Counted from the first letter of the stretch, positions 42,001 through 49,503 are shown. The stretch: DNA of 64,000 nucleotides from Marinilactibacillus sp036039175 (GCF_036039175.1 NZ_JAYXKP010000004.1:62001-126000), one strand, 5' to 3'. The notes: generated by a model not told the origin, from the letters alone. Numbers and translations: made by a program.

Positions 42001-44692
42001 AGGTGAAGAGCCTAGATTCAGTGGTACAGCTAGTACGACCGTTGGTACAGGAGCCGTTGATCCAGTTGATCCTGAACCTGAGTTAGGCTTGGGCGATTAT
42101 ATCCCAGCAGTACCAACCGTTAATCCAGTAACAGAAGATTCTACTGAACTAACAGGTACGACACCAGATATACTAGCTAATCTTCCTGAAGGAACGGCAT
42201 TGAATGCGGTAATCACTTTACCAGGAGGCGGCACTGAAACGGTTGAAGTTGTTGACGGCGCCTTCAGTTTACCATTAGATGGAATTGAATTGATACAAGG
42301 AGAAACGTTAACAGTAACGATTGTTGCGACATTAGGAGACGAAACAGCAACAGGGACTCCAGCTACAATCACGATTGGTTCTGGAGCAATTGATCCAGTC
42401 GATCCTACTGATCCCGTTGATCCAGATGAAGAATGGGCAGCCTTTACGCCAGCGATTCCAGCGCTGGATCCAGTGTCAGAAGATGCAACTTCACTGACAG
42501 GGTTTACAGCTAATACACCAGAGAATACGCCAGAAGGAACAACCTTGACAGCTGTTCTTACATTACCTGATGGTACTGAAGTAGACGTAGTGGTCAGTCC
42601 AGACGGATCGTTTGAATTCTCGTTAGAAGGTGTAACTCTGGAAGAAGGAGATGTACTTTCAGTCGCGGTTGTTGCTTCTAGAGAAGGTAATGATCCGATA
42701 ACAAGTGGTACTTCTGTAGTAACTGTCACTGCAGGTGCCGTCGGTGAGGATGAAGCTTGGGATAACTATACGCCAGCGATTCCAGTCGTCAATCCAGTAC
42801 CAGAGAATACAGATGAAATTACAGGTTCAACTCCAGATCTACCAGCAAATCTTCCAGAAGACACTGAACTGGAAGTGGTTGTAACATTGCCGGATGGAGA
42901 AGTAATAAGGGTTCCTGTCAATGATGATGGAACATTTACTGTACCAATCAATGTTGAATTAAGTGAAGGAGATACGATCGCTGTCGTCGTCGAAGCTACT
43001 AGAGGAGATGAGACGAAAGCAAGTGATCCTTCAAACGTTACAGTTGGACCAGAAATCGTGGATCCAGTTGATGAATGGGGAGACTTCGTTCCAGGAGTGC
43101 CAGCCGTTGATCCAATAACGGAAGATTCTGAAACAATTACAGGACGTTCACCAAACTTACCATCAAGCTTGCCGGAAGGTGCTACTTTGACTATCGAAGT
43201 GACATTGCCAAATGGAGACGTCTTAATAGGTGTTATTAACGAAGATGGAACATTTGAAGTAGATCTTGAAGGTAGAGAATTGGAACCAGGAGAGACAGTT
43301 TCAGTAGTCGTTGTAGGAGAATATAACGATGATAGAGTAGAAAGCTTGCCTTCTGAATTAACTGTAGGATCTAGTCAAGAAGAACCAGGAGGAGAAGAGC
43401 CGGATGAAGGTGTATTCGAAGGAATTGAACCACTCATCCCAGCTGTTAATCCTGTAACTGAAAATGCCACAGTTCTGACAGGTAGAACAACAGATACACT
43501 TGACCGTTATCCAGAAGGAACTGTCTTGTTTGCTAGATTGACACTTCCAGATGGAAGAATATTTATGGTCATGGTGAACCCTGACGGTACATTCGCTTTT
43601 TCTCTTGATGGTCTCGCGCTGGAACCAGGAGACTTGCTGAATGTTGATATTGTAGCGATGAATGGTGGAGAAACAGTTGCTAGTATGCCTGCTACTGTTA
43701 CTGTAGGTGCAGCAGAAGTACCAGTTGATCCGGAAGAACCGGGTAATGAATGGGCTGACTTTGAGCCAGCAGTTCCAACACTTCAACCAATATTTGAGAA
43801 TTCGACTGAATTGGTTGGTAGAACACCAGATATGACTTCTAATATGCCAGAAGGAACAGAACTATGGGCATATATCACAATTGAAGGTATAGATGAAACA
43901 TTTAGAGTGTTGGTAGACGAGGATGGATTCTTTACACTGTCATTAGATGGAATCGACTTAGAGCCAGGAAGCTGGATCACAGCTAGGATGGTTGCTTTCA
44001 ACGGAGATGAAATGAGAATGAGTCTTCCAGCATTTACAACAGTAGCTAGTGTAGAAACAGGAGAGCCAGGAGAACCGGGAGAACCAGGAGAACCAGGAGG
44101 ACCAGGAGAGCCAGGAGAACCAGGAGAACCGGGAGAGCCAGGAGAACCGGGAGAGCCAGGAGAGCCAGGAGAGCCGGGAGAACCGGGAGAGCCAGGAGAG
44201 CCGGGAGGACCAGGAGAGCCAGGAGAACCAGGCATTCCAGGAACACCAATAGTCGACCCAATTAATCCTGGAGATACTGAAGTTGGTGGAGTAACAACAC
44301 CACCTTCTGAACTTCCAGAAGATTCTGAAATTGAGGTTGTAGTAGTATTACCTGATGGAACAGTCATTAGAGGACCAGTAAATGCTGATGGAAGTTTCAA
44401 TATTCCAATAGGAAGACCAGTTGCTTCAGGAGAAGTTATTAGAGTTTATACTGAAGTAACAAGAGATGGTGAAGAAATGAGAAGTGATACGGCTGTTATG
44501 TCTGGAGGAAGAGGACAACTTGGAATCGTACCAGGTAGAGATAGTGTTCGTGGACCATCATCTAGACCTAGTGGATTTTTACCTCAAACTTCTAGCGCAG
44601 ATACAATCACTCTGACAGCAATTGGTTTAGGATTGATTGGACTTGCTGGAGCATTGTTCTTCAAAAATAGAAATAGAAAAAATAAAGTATAA
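36089..44692 (+). CDS. Giant LPXTG adhesin: N-terminal adhesive region, about 21 Ig-like repeats, collagen-like insert
   Basis: This 2867-residue surface protein begins with a very basic, long signal region (KKAKNKKVNRYVKRASYAAI) and a hydrophobic stretch. A non-repetitive N-terminal domain (about 50-350) rich in A, G, L and N probably forms the adhesive part. About 21 Ig-like repeats of 105-112 residues follow, each with W/F-P-x-x-P start, a TG/SG motif, TLPDG and DGTF, joined by acidic Pro-Glu-Asp linkers. A 63-residue Gly-x-Pro collagen-like stretch (about 2658-2720) precedes one more Ig-like repeat. It ends with LPQTS (2831-2835), a hydrophobic segment and a basic tail for sortase. I chose TTG at 36089, eight bases after GGAGG; an upstream in-frame TTG would overlap the ribosome site. 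It likely mediates adhesion or biofilm. A sortase gene faces it. Confidence 0.92.
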   Translation: MKQYTRTKKAKNKKVNRYVKRASYAAIATTLAFQPIAPLFQNGQFVGFSDQKVNAALADISLLGAGSTLQSNVGQAEEEGTRIFQNADGTYNLDVTLRGQGGGVQAGLIDPKNAVFVIPPELSDEINTNSATIDINVNVLLPNTLTALDNAALNSVTGLVGALIGAVGGVGEGLGVSGLGRLQTAVQALQDSLTLPYSATVPATVSRAADGSTILRADFTQGLGQAITQNYARIVNEVIAAINGVRVTNLLLGPVVNPLLIPVRNLVAPLTTLVNGVVSGTNPILNQTVDLSVAGNSSFRLRNVTVTEPDTETADVRAAVVSVTGPELLDVNILTDIQTEAPFVTYLFDGVVIEGPFSPAAPSVDPLTEVATEITGSTTDIEIPDDVTLTAISTLPDGSTVSAEVAEDGSFSIPLGGFDLTANDIVTTVISASNTAGTVNSSPTTTIVEAVEEPEDPDWQGYTPGVPTTQEVTVDSTTLSGYVTDDLEAIPAGTLLEATLQIGEEATPVIVNVNPDGTFDFDLTGIELTEGQVLNIAIRATLEGEFRTGDAAVRVVGPAVEEPEEPEDIDWQGFSPVAPTVQNVVLVGTTEVSGTTTDLPADVPDGVTLFAQGFVPGQGAFETEVAEDGSFTIFTDGYEFQEDDSIFVSIVARLGNESRSSTVVERIISAEDPFGGFVPAAPTAGELRTNSETLSGSTTTLPGDVPDGVEIIAFMRVVTEDTIISATVQPDGSFTFNLEGVDLPEGETFEVFINGLAENGATVQSESYFDIILPAEEEPADPWADFTFELPTIDEVTADSEAISGIIGNDVADVPAGAELVASITLPNGVVVQVDVADDGTYSYDLGDIELLEGQTVAVQIIGTLDEVTLTSGTATAEVLAGEEDPVDPWAGFEFGLPIINAVTEDSTVISGAIGNPIEDVPAGADLTALITLPNGDVLRAPLAADGTYTASLGGLVLTEGEEISVEISGVLGGETVTSNPATATVLAGEEEPEPENPWGDFTLDAPTINTVTTDTEVISGAIGNPVEEIPSDAILTARITLPNGAILNVPVVDGAYSASLRGLALAEGEEVSVQIIGLLDEVSLSSDVTTTTVTAGEGEEPADPWGDFEFGLPVIDSLTADSETISGAISNDPEEIPEGAESIAYITLPGGTVVQAPVLPDGTFVYDLDGLELSEGDIVAVEIIGTLGDVSSISPTAVSVVAAGEEDEEPTDPEEPETPDWGGFLPSAPTVGTLPANATSLTGSTPDTPETLPEGMELVAQFRMLPDGEWITADVADDGSFTFNLEGMSLVVGEEFEVRTFASFGGETRSSVPATGTITPFEIDPEDPWGEFALGVPTLNALTEDSETVGGMIGNLANTVPDGAELRAVITLPDGSTLDVDVDETGMFTAALGDFELVEGQTVSVQIFGALGGEEISSAIGTTTVGAGAIDPEEPTDPDEAWENYALSTPLVNPVTADSTVLSGTTVNLPSDAPEGTTLNAIATLADGTELDAIVDAAGNFEISLDGQTLTAGEAISVTVEASRNGEVITSPASTITIGTGAQDPDDQWDSLVLTVPSVNPVTSESVELTGSTLNTPGLLPDGATLNAQVTLPDGTVLNTLVAADGTFVVSLEGQDLPEGETISTLIFAERNGDRIDSPAATTTIATGSVEVPEDPSDEEWEAFNPVVPTVNPLTNASTTVTGTTENRPGEVPAGTVLTAIVTLPGGGTLTAPVGEDGSFTVDLEGNDLTPGQDILTTILAVREGEERVSLPATTTVGASEPSTPEEPGEPADPWLGYSPAIPSLSGVTEDSTVLTGSTNDIAGTYPEGTALTVSFVIPGLGTVTETVAADGTFSTPLAGAALVAGETITATVTASLEGQEPLTSAPATITIGEGTPDPLPEDPDEAWEAYTPATPTLNAVDADTTVVSGNTVDVGDAVPADATLFAVLSIPGVGDVEATVVDGAFSFEVAAGTLEAGSTITATIRAEREGEEPRFSGTASTTVGTGAVDPVDPEPELGLGDYIPAVPTVNPVTEDSTELTGTTPDILANLPEGTALNAVITLPGGGTETVEVVDGAFSLPLDGIELIQGETLTVTIVATLGDETATGTPATITIGSGAIDPVDPTDPVDPDEEWAAFTPAIPALDPVSEDATSLTGFTANTPENTPEGTTLTAVLTLPDGTEVDVVVSPDGSFEFSLEGVTLEEGDVLSVAVVASREGNDPITSGTSVVTVTAGAVGEDEAWDNYTPAIPVVNPVPENTDEITGSTPDLPANLPEDTELEVVVTLPDGEVIRVPVNDDGTFTVPINVELSEGDTIAVVVEATRGDETKASDPSNVTVGPEIVDPVDEWGDFVPGVPAVDPITEDSETITGRSPNLPSSLPEGATLTIEVTLPNGDVLIGVINEDGTFEVDLEGRELEPGETVSVVVVGEYNDDRVESLPSELTVGSSQEEPGGEEPDEGVFEGIEPLIPAVNPVTENATVLTGRTTDTLDRYPEGTVLFARLTLPDGRIFMVMVNPDGTFAFSLDGLALEPGDLLNVDIVAMNGGETVASMPATVTVGAAEVPVDPEEPGNEWADFEPAVPTLQPIFENSTELVGRTPDMTSNMPEGTELWAYITIEGIDETFRVLVDEDGFFTLSLDGIDLEPGSWITARMVAFNGDEMRMSLPAFTTVASVETGEPGEPGEPGEPGGPGEPGEPGEPGEPGEPGEPGEPGEPGEPGEPGEPGGPGEPGEPGIPGTPIVDPINPGDTEVGGVTTPPSELPEDSEIEVVVVLPDGTVIRGPVNADGSFNIPIGRPVASGEVIRVYTEVTRDGEEMRSDTAVMSGGRGQLGIVPGRDSVRGPSSRPSGFLPQTSSADTITLTAIGLGLIGLAGALFFKNRNRKNKV
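37151..44056 (+). repeat. Tandem array of about 21 Ig-like repeats within the adhesin gene
   Basis: Repeats of about 320-335 bases each encode one Ig-like domain. Repeats 5-8 and 10 share a variant with xISGxIGN and TLPNG. Repeats 11-21 share VNPV or a close form, TGxT and PEGT. The repeats are clearly related in protein, but by eye their DNA is not near-identical, so they are not recent perfect copies. Confidence 0.85.
44060..44248 (+). repeat. Collagen-like (Gly-x-Pro)21 coding repeat
   Basis: There are 21 uninterrupted triplets: GEP seventeen times, GGP twice, GIP once and GTP once. Codons vary among GAA/GAG and CCA/CCG, so the nine-base DNA repeat is imperfect. It encodes a triple-helix-like or extended stalk segment placed between the last array repeat and the terminal Ig-like repeat. 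Confidence 0.9.
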
Positions 44693-44723
44693 GAATAGTA
44701 GATTGAATTAAGTAAACAAAGAC

Positions 44724-44767
44724 TAAAAAAGCCATTTCCCTGAAATCTTAGGATAATGGCTTTTTAG
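44724..44767. terminator. Bidirectional terminator between adhesin and sortase genes
   Basis: AAAAAGCCATT pairs with AATGGCTTTTT, with T-tracts on both strands, between the convergent genes. Confidence 0.8.
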
Positions 44768-44785
44768 CACGAAATGAAATTTGAA

Positions 44786-45478
44786 TTAGATTGATTCATT
44801 TAAATCAAAATAGGAAGCAATTTCTTCTGATTCGTCAACAGGAATAGTGTCTAATAATCTGCCTTGAGTTAAAAGTCGTTTATCACCTTCGTAATTACAA
44901 GTAATCAAGGTCACTAGAGCATCATCTGTATCTTCGATAACAGATACTTCTGTAGGGTTAATGATTTTATGAGTAGTAATTTCATAAATATAAAAGTTTG
45001 AAGCATCTGTTAAATAAACTTTCATTCCGGGTTCTGCTTTATGCAATGGAGCAAACAATAAAGTAGGATCCTTCATGTTGTGACTTGCTAGGGCGTAATT
45101 GTCTTGTCCCATTTGTTGGTCTTGTTTCATCGTTCCTGCACCCGTTAAGAGGTTATCATTCGACAGACCTTTTAATATGGAGAGGTGCAGATCAACTTCC
45201 GGTATGGCAATGGAACCAATTACTGGTAACTTGGAATCGGATAACTGTGCTCTAAGAACGTCTGCGATAGTAACTTCTTCCACAGATTCAAAGTCAAAGT
45301 TCCCATCTGCATAAGAAAGGTTTTGCTCTATATCAGATGTAGTGACTGTTAACGTTTCTGTGCTCCTCCGTTGCACTAAAAGATTTTGCAAAGGTTCTGC
45401 AGCTAAGAACATAAGGCCTAGAATAAGTAAAAAAGCAGCAAGAAAAGAAATGATTTTAGATTTTGTTTTATCAGACAT
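44786..45478 (-). CDS. srtA: Class A sortase
   Basis: This 230-residue transpeptidase has one N-terminal membrane segment (about 11-29) and the sortase beta barrel. The catalytic His is in ALASHNMKDP, the Cys in TLITCNY and the Arg in DKRLLTQGR; these match class A. It cleaves LPXTG signals between Thr and Gly (or Ser) and joins proteins to the wall. The ATG at 45478 follows AAAGGTGAG. It converges with the giant adhesin gene (LPQTS), and the window also encodes an LPKTG cellulase, so both are possible substrates. In most Firmicutes the housekeeping sortase is class A, so this could be the general enzyme and not a dedicated one. Confidence 0.9.
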   Translation of the reverse strand: MSDKTKSKIISFLAAFLLILGLMFLAAEPLQNLLVQRRSTETLTVTTSDIEQNLSYADGNFDFESVEEVTIADVLRAQLSDSKLPVIGSIAIPEVDLHLSILKGLSNDNLLTGAGTMKQDQQMGQDNYALASHNMKDPTLLFAPLHKAEPGMKVYLTDASNFYIYEITTHKIINPTEVSVIEDTDDALVTLITCNYEGDKRLLTQGRLLDTIPVDESEEIASYFDLNESI

Positions 45479-45697
45479 GGATCTCACCTTTTGGATTTAG
45501 ATTATGACGATATACACAGTATACAGTATTTAATGGACATATGTGTTAGAAAAAGTGAACGTGAGAAAGTAAAAAGAATCTTTTAATTATAAATGAAATA
45601 ACATCAATGACTTTAAGCGTATTAGTTGTATACGGCTACATTTTTTCCTTAAGATAGGTATGAATTAGTTGAACAAATTCATAAGGAGGACTTTATA

Positions 45698-46813
45698 ATG
45701 GATCAAAGAACAGTAGATACAGGAATGCCCTTAAATAGTATGAAGTTGAAATTGAAAAAATTAAAAAATCAAGTAATGGTGATTACTGGAGCAACAAGTG
45801 GAATTGGGCTTGTCACTGCGAGAATGGCAGCGGAGCAAGGTGTAAAACTAGTACTTGCGGCTCGAAATGAAGATGCGTTGAATATTCTTCAAAAAGAATT
45901 GAAAGTAAGGGGAACAGAGTCTGTTTACGTAGTAGCAGATGTATCTAAGGAAGAAGATATCGATAAGATTGCAGATAGAGCTATTGGACATTTTGGTGGA
46001 TTTGATACTTGGGTCAATAATGCAGGAGTAGCGCTATATGGATATTCTGCAGAGATACCAGTAGAAGATATGCGTCACCTATTTGATATCAATTTCTGGG
46101 GTATTGTATACGGAACTAGAAAAGCCGTTGCGCATTACAAAGAAAAAGGAGAACCAGGATCGATTATCAATTTAGGGAGTGTAGTCGGCAATCGTGCTTT
46201 CCCAGTACAGTCGATTTATTCTGCCAGTAAACATGCTATCAGAGGATTTACAGATGGAATTCGTATGGAACTTGAAAAAGAGCATGCGCCGGTTGTTATT
46301 TCTCAGATACATCCAGCCAGAATAGATACACCATATACAGATCACGCAACCAGCTATATCGATAAAAAACCGACACACAAAGGGATTGTCTACCCACCAG
46401 AAAGTGTCGCAGAAGCGATTTTACATGTAGCTGAACATCCTACACGTGATATGTATGTTGGTACACAAGCGAAATTCTTTTCTATCTTCGGGATGGTACA
46501 TCCAAGAATCACGGATAAAATCATGGAACTAAATACATTCCAAACAAATTACGACGAGAATCAGTCGTCTCCAGCTCCAGAAGCAGGAAATTTATTTGAA
46601 CCAAAAGAAGATCTTTACGAACGCGGAACGAATTTAGGTTGGCATAGACCGAAAAGCCTTATGGTGAAAGCGAAAAAACACCCCGCACTTTCAACTATTG
46701 GACTCATGACGGTTGGAGCTGCATTAGCAGCGTTAAAAGTAATAGAAGTTAAAAAAGCAATGGAAGTCAAAAAAGTAATGGAAATCAAAAAACTCAAAAA
46801 AAGCTTATTCTAA
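45698..46813 (+). CDS. Short-chain dehydrogenase/reductase with a C-terminal hydrophobic tail
   Basis: This 371-residue protein has a complete SDR domain (about 22-260). The cofactor motif is TGATSGIG (30-37), the NNAG motif is at 107-110, and the catalytic residues are Ser161, Tyr174 and Lys178 in YSASK. Beyond the domain are about 80 extra residues including a hydrophobic segment (about 325-345, STIGLMTVGAALAALKV) and a short basic repeat (VKKAMEVKKVMEIKKLKK). The tail may hold the enzyme at the membrane. Such extended SDRs are common in actinobacteria and some Firmicutes; the substrate is unknown. The ATG at 45698 follows AAGGAGG. It is a single gene. Confidence 0.88.
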   Translation: MDQRTVDTGMPLNSMKLKLKKLKNQVMVITGATSGIGLVTARMAAEQGVKLVLAARNEDALNILQKELKVRGTESVYVVADVSKEEDIDKIADRAIGHFGGFDTWVNNAGVALYGYSAEIPVEDMRHLFDINFWGIVYGTRKAVAHYKEKGEPGSIINLGSVVGNRAFPVQSIYSASKHAIRGFTDGIRMELEKEHAPVVISQIHPARIDTPYTDHATSYIDKKPTHKGIVYPPESVAEAILHVAEHPTRDMYVGTQAKFFSIFGMVHPRITDKIMELNTFQTNYDENQSSPAPEAGNLFEPKEDLYERGTNLGWHRPKSLMVKAKKHPALSTIGLMTVGAALAALKVIEVKKAMEVKKVMEIKKLKKSLF

Positions 46814-46818
46814 AAAAA

Positions 46819-46858
46819 CAAAAGCAGGGTAGCTGAACTTAAGCTACCCTGCTTTTTT
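46819..46858 (+). terminator. Terminator after the SDR gene
   Basis: AAAAGCAGGGTAGCT pairs with AGCTACCCTGCTTTT and is followed by a T-tract. Confidence 0.85.
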
Positions 46859-46951
46859 GAGTCTAAGAGCTATGCATTTAAAAGTATGACATGTACAATT
46901 GGTTGCTGAAGTGATTTTTTTAGCATTAATCGTTAAAGAGGAGTAAAAAAG

Positions 46952-47686
46952 ATGAAGAGTTTAAATTATGCACATAGAGGATTCAGCGGAGAATATCCAG
47001 AAAATACCATGATTGCCTTTGAAAAAGCACTTGAAGCAGGAGCTGGCGGCATCGAGTTAGATGTACAGCTAACAAGTGACAAAGAGATCGTGGTTTTCCA
47101 CGATGATAAACTGGACCGATTAACCAATGGATCCGGATTTGTAAAGGATCATACATTAGAAGAATTGAACCAATTATCCTTTGATTTAGAAGAGCAAGAA
47201 GGTGCAGAAAACTGCAAGATTCCAACTTTGAACGAGTATTTAGAGTGGGCAGTAAATACGCCTCTATTAACCAATATAGAGTTAAAAGCATTGTCGGGTG
47301 AAGATACTGGGCTAGAACAGAGAGTTGTAACACAATTACGCAAGTATGACTGTATGGATAAAATCCTATTTTCTTCTTTCCACGAAGAAAGTTTGGCTCG
47401 CATAAAGCAACTAGAACCAGAGGTCCAAACTGGATTGCTTGTTTTGGATTGTAGAGAGAAAGAAATTCAAAAAGTTTACGAGATGGGTATAGATTGCATT
47501 CATCCACTCGGAAGCGCTGTAAATGAAACGGTTGTTAAACATATTCATAAAATGGGATTAAAAATTAATGTGTGGACAATTAACGTAGAAACGAATATAA
47601 AAGAAGCGCTGGAAAATGAAGTGGATGGTTTGATTACGGATTATCCTGACAGAGTGAATGAAATACAAAAAATTCGAGCAAACTAA
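46952..47686 (+). CDS. Glycerophosphodiester phosphodiesterase
   Basis: This 244-residue cytoplasmic enzyme is a complete GDPD barrel. It shows AHRGFSGEYPENT (His8, Arg9, Glu17), the metal ligands ELDV (Glu35, Asp37) and His50 in VFHDDKLDR, then INVWTI and DGLITDYPD near the end. It hydrolyses glycerophosphodiesters to glycerol-3-phosphate and an alcohol. The ATG at 46952 follows AGAGGAG. It is ended by its own terminator and is followed by a cluster that starts with a degenerate relative, so it probably serves the same substrate flow. Confidence 0.93.
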   Translation: MKSLNYAHRGFSGEYPENTMIAFEKALEAGAGGIELDVQLTSDKEIVVFHDDKLDRLTNGSGFVKDHTLEELNQLSFDLEEQEGAENCKIPTLNEYLEWAVNTPLLTNIELKALSGEDTGLEQRVVTQLRKYDCMDKILFSSFHEESLARIKQLEPEVQTGLLVLDCREKEIQKVYEMGIDCIHPLGSAVNETVVKHIHKMGLKINVWTINVETNIKEALENEVDGLITDYPDRVNEIQKIRAN

Positions 47687-47705
47687 TATGTCAGAGAATT
47701 TTATG

Positions 47706-47743
47706 AAAAGAGGAAACGCGGAATCCCGTGCTTCCTCTTTTTT
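47706..47743 (+). terminator. Terminator after the GDPD gene
   Basis: AAAAGAGGAA pairs with TTCCTCTTTT around an inner CGCGG-ATC-CCGTG-like loop; a T-run follows. Confidence 0.8.
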
Positions 47744-47791
47744 AGTACAAAATTTTATATTTTGATGGTGTAGAGGCACGGTATTCAAAAT

Positions 47792-47819
47792 TTCCACAAA
47801 AAAACAAAAAAATGTGGAA
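47792..47819. promoter_or_regulatory. Palindrome upstream of the first importer cluster (candidate operator)
   Basis: TTCCACA and TGTGGAA form a perfect 7-bp inverted repeat separated by 14 A-rich bases, about 110 bases before the first gene of the cluster. It may bind a regulator encoded elsewhere. Confidence 0.4.
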
Positions 47820-47930
47820 TATTTACACAATCTACAAAGTGCAAAGGTCTGAATTAACAAAAGATAGAGGAAGAACTTTACAGAGGATTTTTATACTTAA
47901 TGTGTAGTTAAAGAAAGGGAGGAAACATAC

Positions 47931-48623
47931 ATGTTACTTACCGCTCATTCTGGAAGTGATGCTACACCAAATAACAGTCTAGAGTATATCGATAAGATGA
48001 TTGACTATAACGTGGATTGTCTGGAAATAGATGTGAGACGTGCACAAAACGGACAGCTTTACTTAAGCCATGATACGATTTATTCGCCTGAGTCAATAGG
48101 ATGCTTGCTAGATTTGGATACTGCCTTTAAGTACATCGCTAAAAGATCTTCAAAAATCAAAATTAATTGCGATTTAAAAGAAAAAGGATTGGAAGCAGAA
48201 GTGCAGTGGACCGCAGAAAAACGAGAAGTATTTGATCAAGTCATCTTTTCGGGAACCGTTGAACCATCGCATCTTTCTATGTGGGATAGAGATAAGATTT
48301 TTTACAATATCGAAAACTGTCTACCCAATATTTACACCGTTAAAGAATTGAAGAAAGCCCACTTTGATGTCCTACATTACTTCTGTAGGAAGTATAAATT
48401 ACATACCTTGAATCTTTATTATGGGTATTGTTCAAAAGAGTGGATTGAACTTTGCCATCAGAATGATCTGCAGCTATCTGTCTGGACGGTAGATAACCTT
48501 GAAATGATTCAAGCCTTTGCACAGCAAGACTTGTATAACGTTACGACCAAACGAGCAATCGAATATATTGAGAAAAAAGGAGTTGGACAACAGATTGGCC
48601 AATCTACCAAAAGAACGCAATAA
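47931..48623 (+). CDS. GDPD-like protein with altered active site
   Basis: This 230-residue protein resembles the GDPD barrel: ALEIDV-type metal residues (Glu32 and Asp34 in CLEIDVRR), His47 in LYLSHDTIYSPES, and the C-terminal LQLSVWTVDNLEMI. It differs from the neighbouring complete enzyme at key places: AHSG in place of AHRG (Arg lost) and NNS in place of the ENT glutamate. Catalysis may be changed or lost, or a different phosphodiester may be used. The ATG at 47931 follows AAAGGGAGG. It is the first gene of a seven-gene cluster with an ABC importer, and its end overlaps the next gene. Confidence 0.75.
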   Translation: MLLTAHSGSDATPNNSLEYIDKMIDYNVDCLEIDVRRAQNGQLYLSHDTIYSPESIGCLLDLDTAFKYIAKRSSKIKINCDLKEKGLEAEVQWTAEKREVFDQVIFSGTVEPSHLSMWDRDKIFYNIENCLPNIYTVKELKKAHFDVLHYFCRKYKLHTLNLYYGYCSKEWIELCHQNDLQLSVWTVDNLEMIQAFAQQDLYNVTTKRAIEYIEKKGVGQQIGQSTKRTQ

Positions 48624-49503
48624 ATATATTGTTTCAGGAATCCTGACAAGTATTGCCGATATGATCAAGATGTTAAACCCTAGACGGTTTTACTTTGCAG
48701 TTGGGAAAAAAAGGTTTATTGAATTTATCATTTTTTCTATATTCTTACTGATTTTTTACGGACCATTAATGAATACGTTTATGCTGGCATTCGCAAATGT
48801 CTACCAGTTTCCAGATGTAATTCCAAGAGAATTTGGACTTCAATGGTGGGACTTTATTTTATCCCAACAGAATTTGATTGATTCCATCTTTAATTCGTTT
48901 TTAATTGCATTTTTAAGTACCTCTTTGTCATTGATTATTTGCTTGCCAGCAGCATATGCCCTAGCAAGATTTGATTTTAAAGGCAAAAAGATTATTATGT
49001 TTTCCTTTTTATTCTCAAATGCTTTTCCAAAGATTGGACTATATACATCCATAGGGATTCTGTTTTACCGCTTGAATTTAATGGGTACATTCCAAGGGGT
49101 GCTGATTATTCATTTAATTAATACATTGATGTTTATGGTTTGGTTGCCAGCAGGAGCTTTTAGAAGCGTTCATAGACAGCAAGAAGAAGCAGCTCGGGAT
49201 GTAGGAGCCGGACCTTTTAGAACTTTTACGAAAGTAACGCTACCCTTAGCCGCTCCTGGCATTGCCATTGCTTCTATTTATACATTTTTAGGTTCACTAG
49301 ATGAAGCTCAAGGAACACTTTTAGTAGGATTCCCGAAAATACAAACTATGGCTACCTCTATGTATGGCATCATTTTCTCTTATCCACCAGCAGCAGGAGC
49401 CGTTTTTGCCTTAATCTTAATGATTCCGTCAGCTGTTGTTCTGTTCCTATTCAGGAAATATATAGGACCAAAAGCACTCTCAAAAGGCATCAAGATCAAT
49501 TAA
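48595..49503 (+). CDS. ABC importer permease (MalG/PotC-like), first cluster
   Basis: This membrane protein of about 302 residues has six hydrophobic segments and the typical permease EAA loop (EEAARDVGAGPFRTFTKVTLPLAAPG), which contacts the ATPase. The protein belongs to the binding-protein-dependent permeases of the carbohydrate/spermidine/organophosphate type. The start is uncertain: the frame is open back to 48517, and I chose TTG at 48595, about 12 bases after AGGAG, which leaves a 29-base overlap with the preceding gene. The partner permease is separated from it by the ATPase and binding-protein genes, an unusual order. Confidence 0.8.
   Translation: MANLPKERNKYIVSGILTSIADMIKMLNPRRFYFAVGKKRFIEFIIFSIFLLIFYGPLMNTFMLAFANVYQFPDVIPREFGLQWWDFILSQQNLIDSIFNSFLIAFLSTSLSLIICLPAAYALARFDFKGKKIIMFSFLFSNAFPKIGLYTSIGILFYRLNLMGTFQGVLIIHLINTLMFMVWLPAGAFRSVHRQQEEAARDVGAGPFRTFTKVTLPLAAPGIAIASIYTFLGSLDEAQGTLLVGFPKIQTMATSMYGIIFSYPPAAGAVFALILMIPSAVVLFLFRKYIGPKALSKGIKIN

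Noticed and set aside
37151..44056. Many long open frames on the opposite strand of the adhesin gene
   Set aside because: They are mirror effects of the repetitive, biased composition of the adhesin repeats; no ribosome sites and no known motif.
37151..44248. CRISPR-like array
   Set aside because: The repeats code for protein domains in one continuous frame and differ from each other; there are no short direct repeats with unique spacers, and no cas genes.
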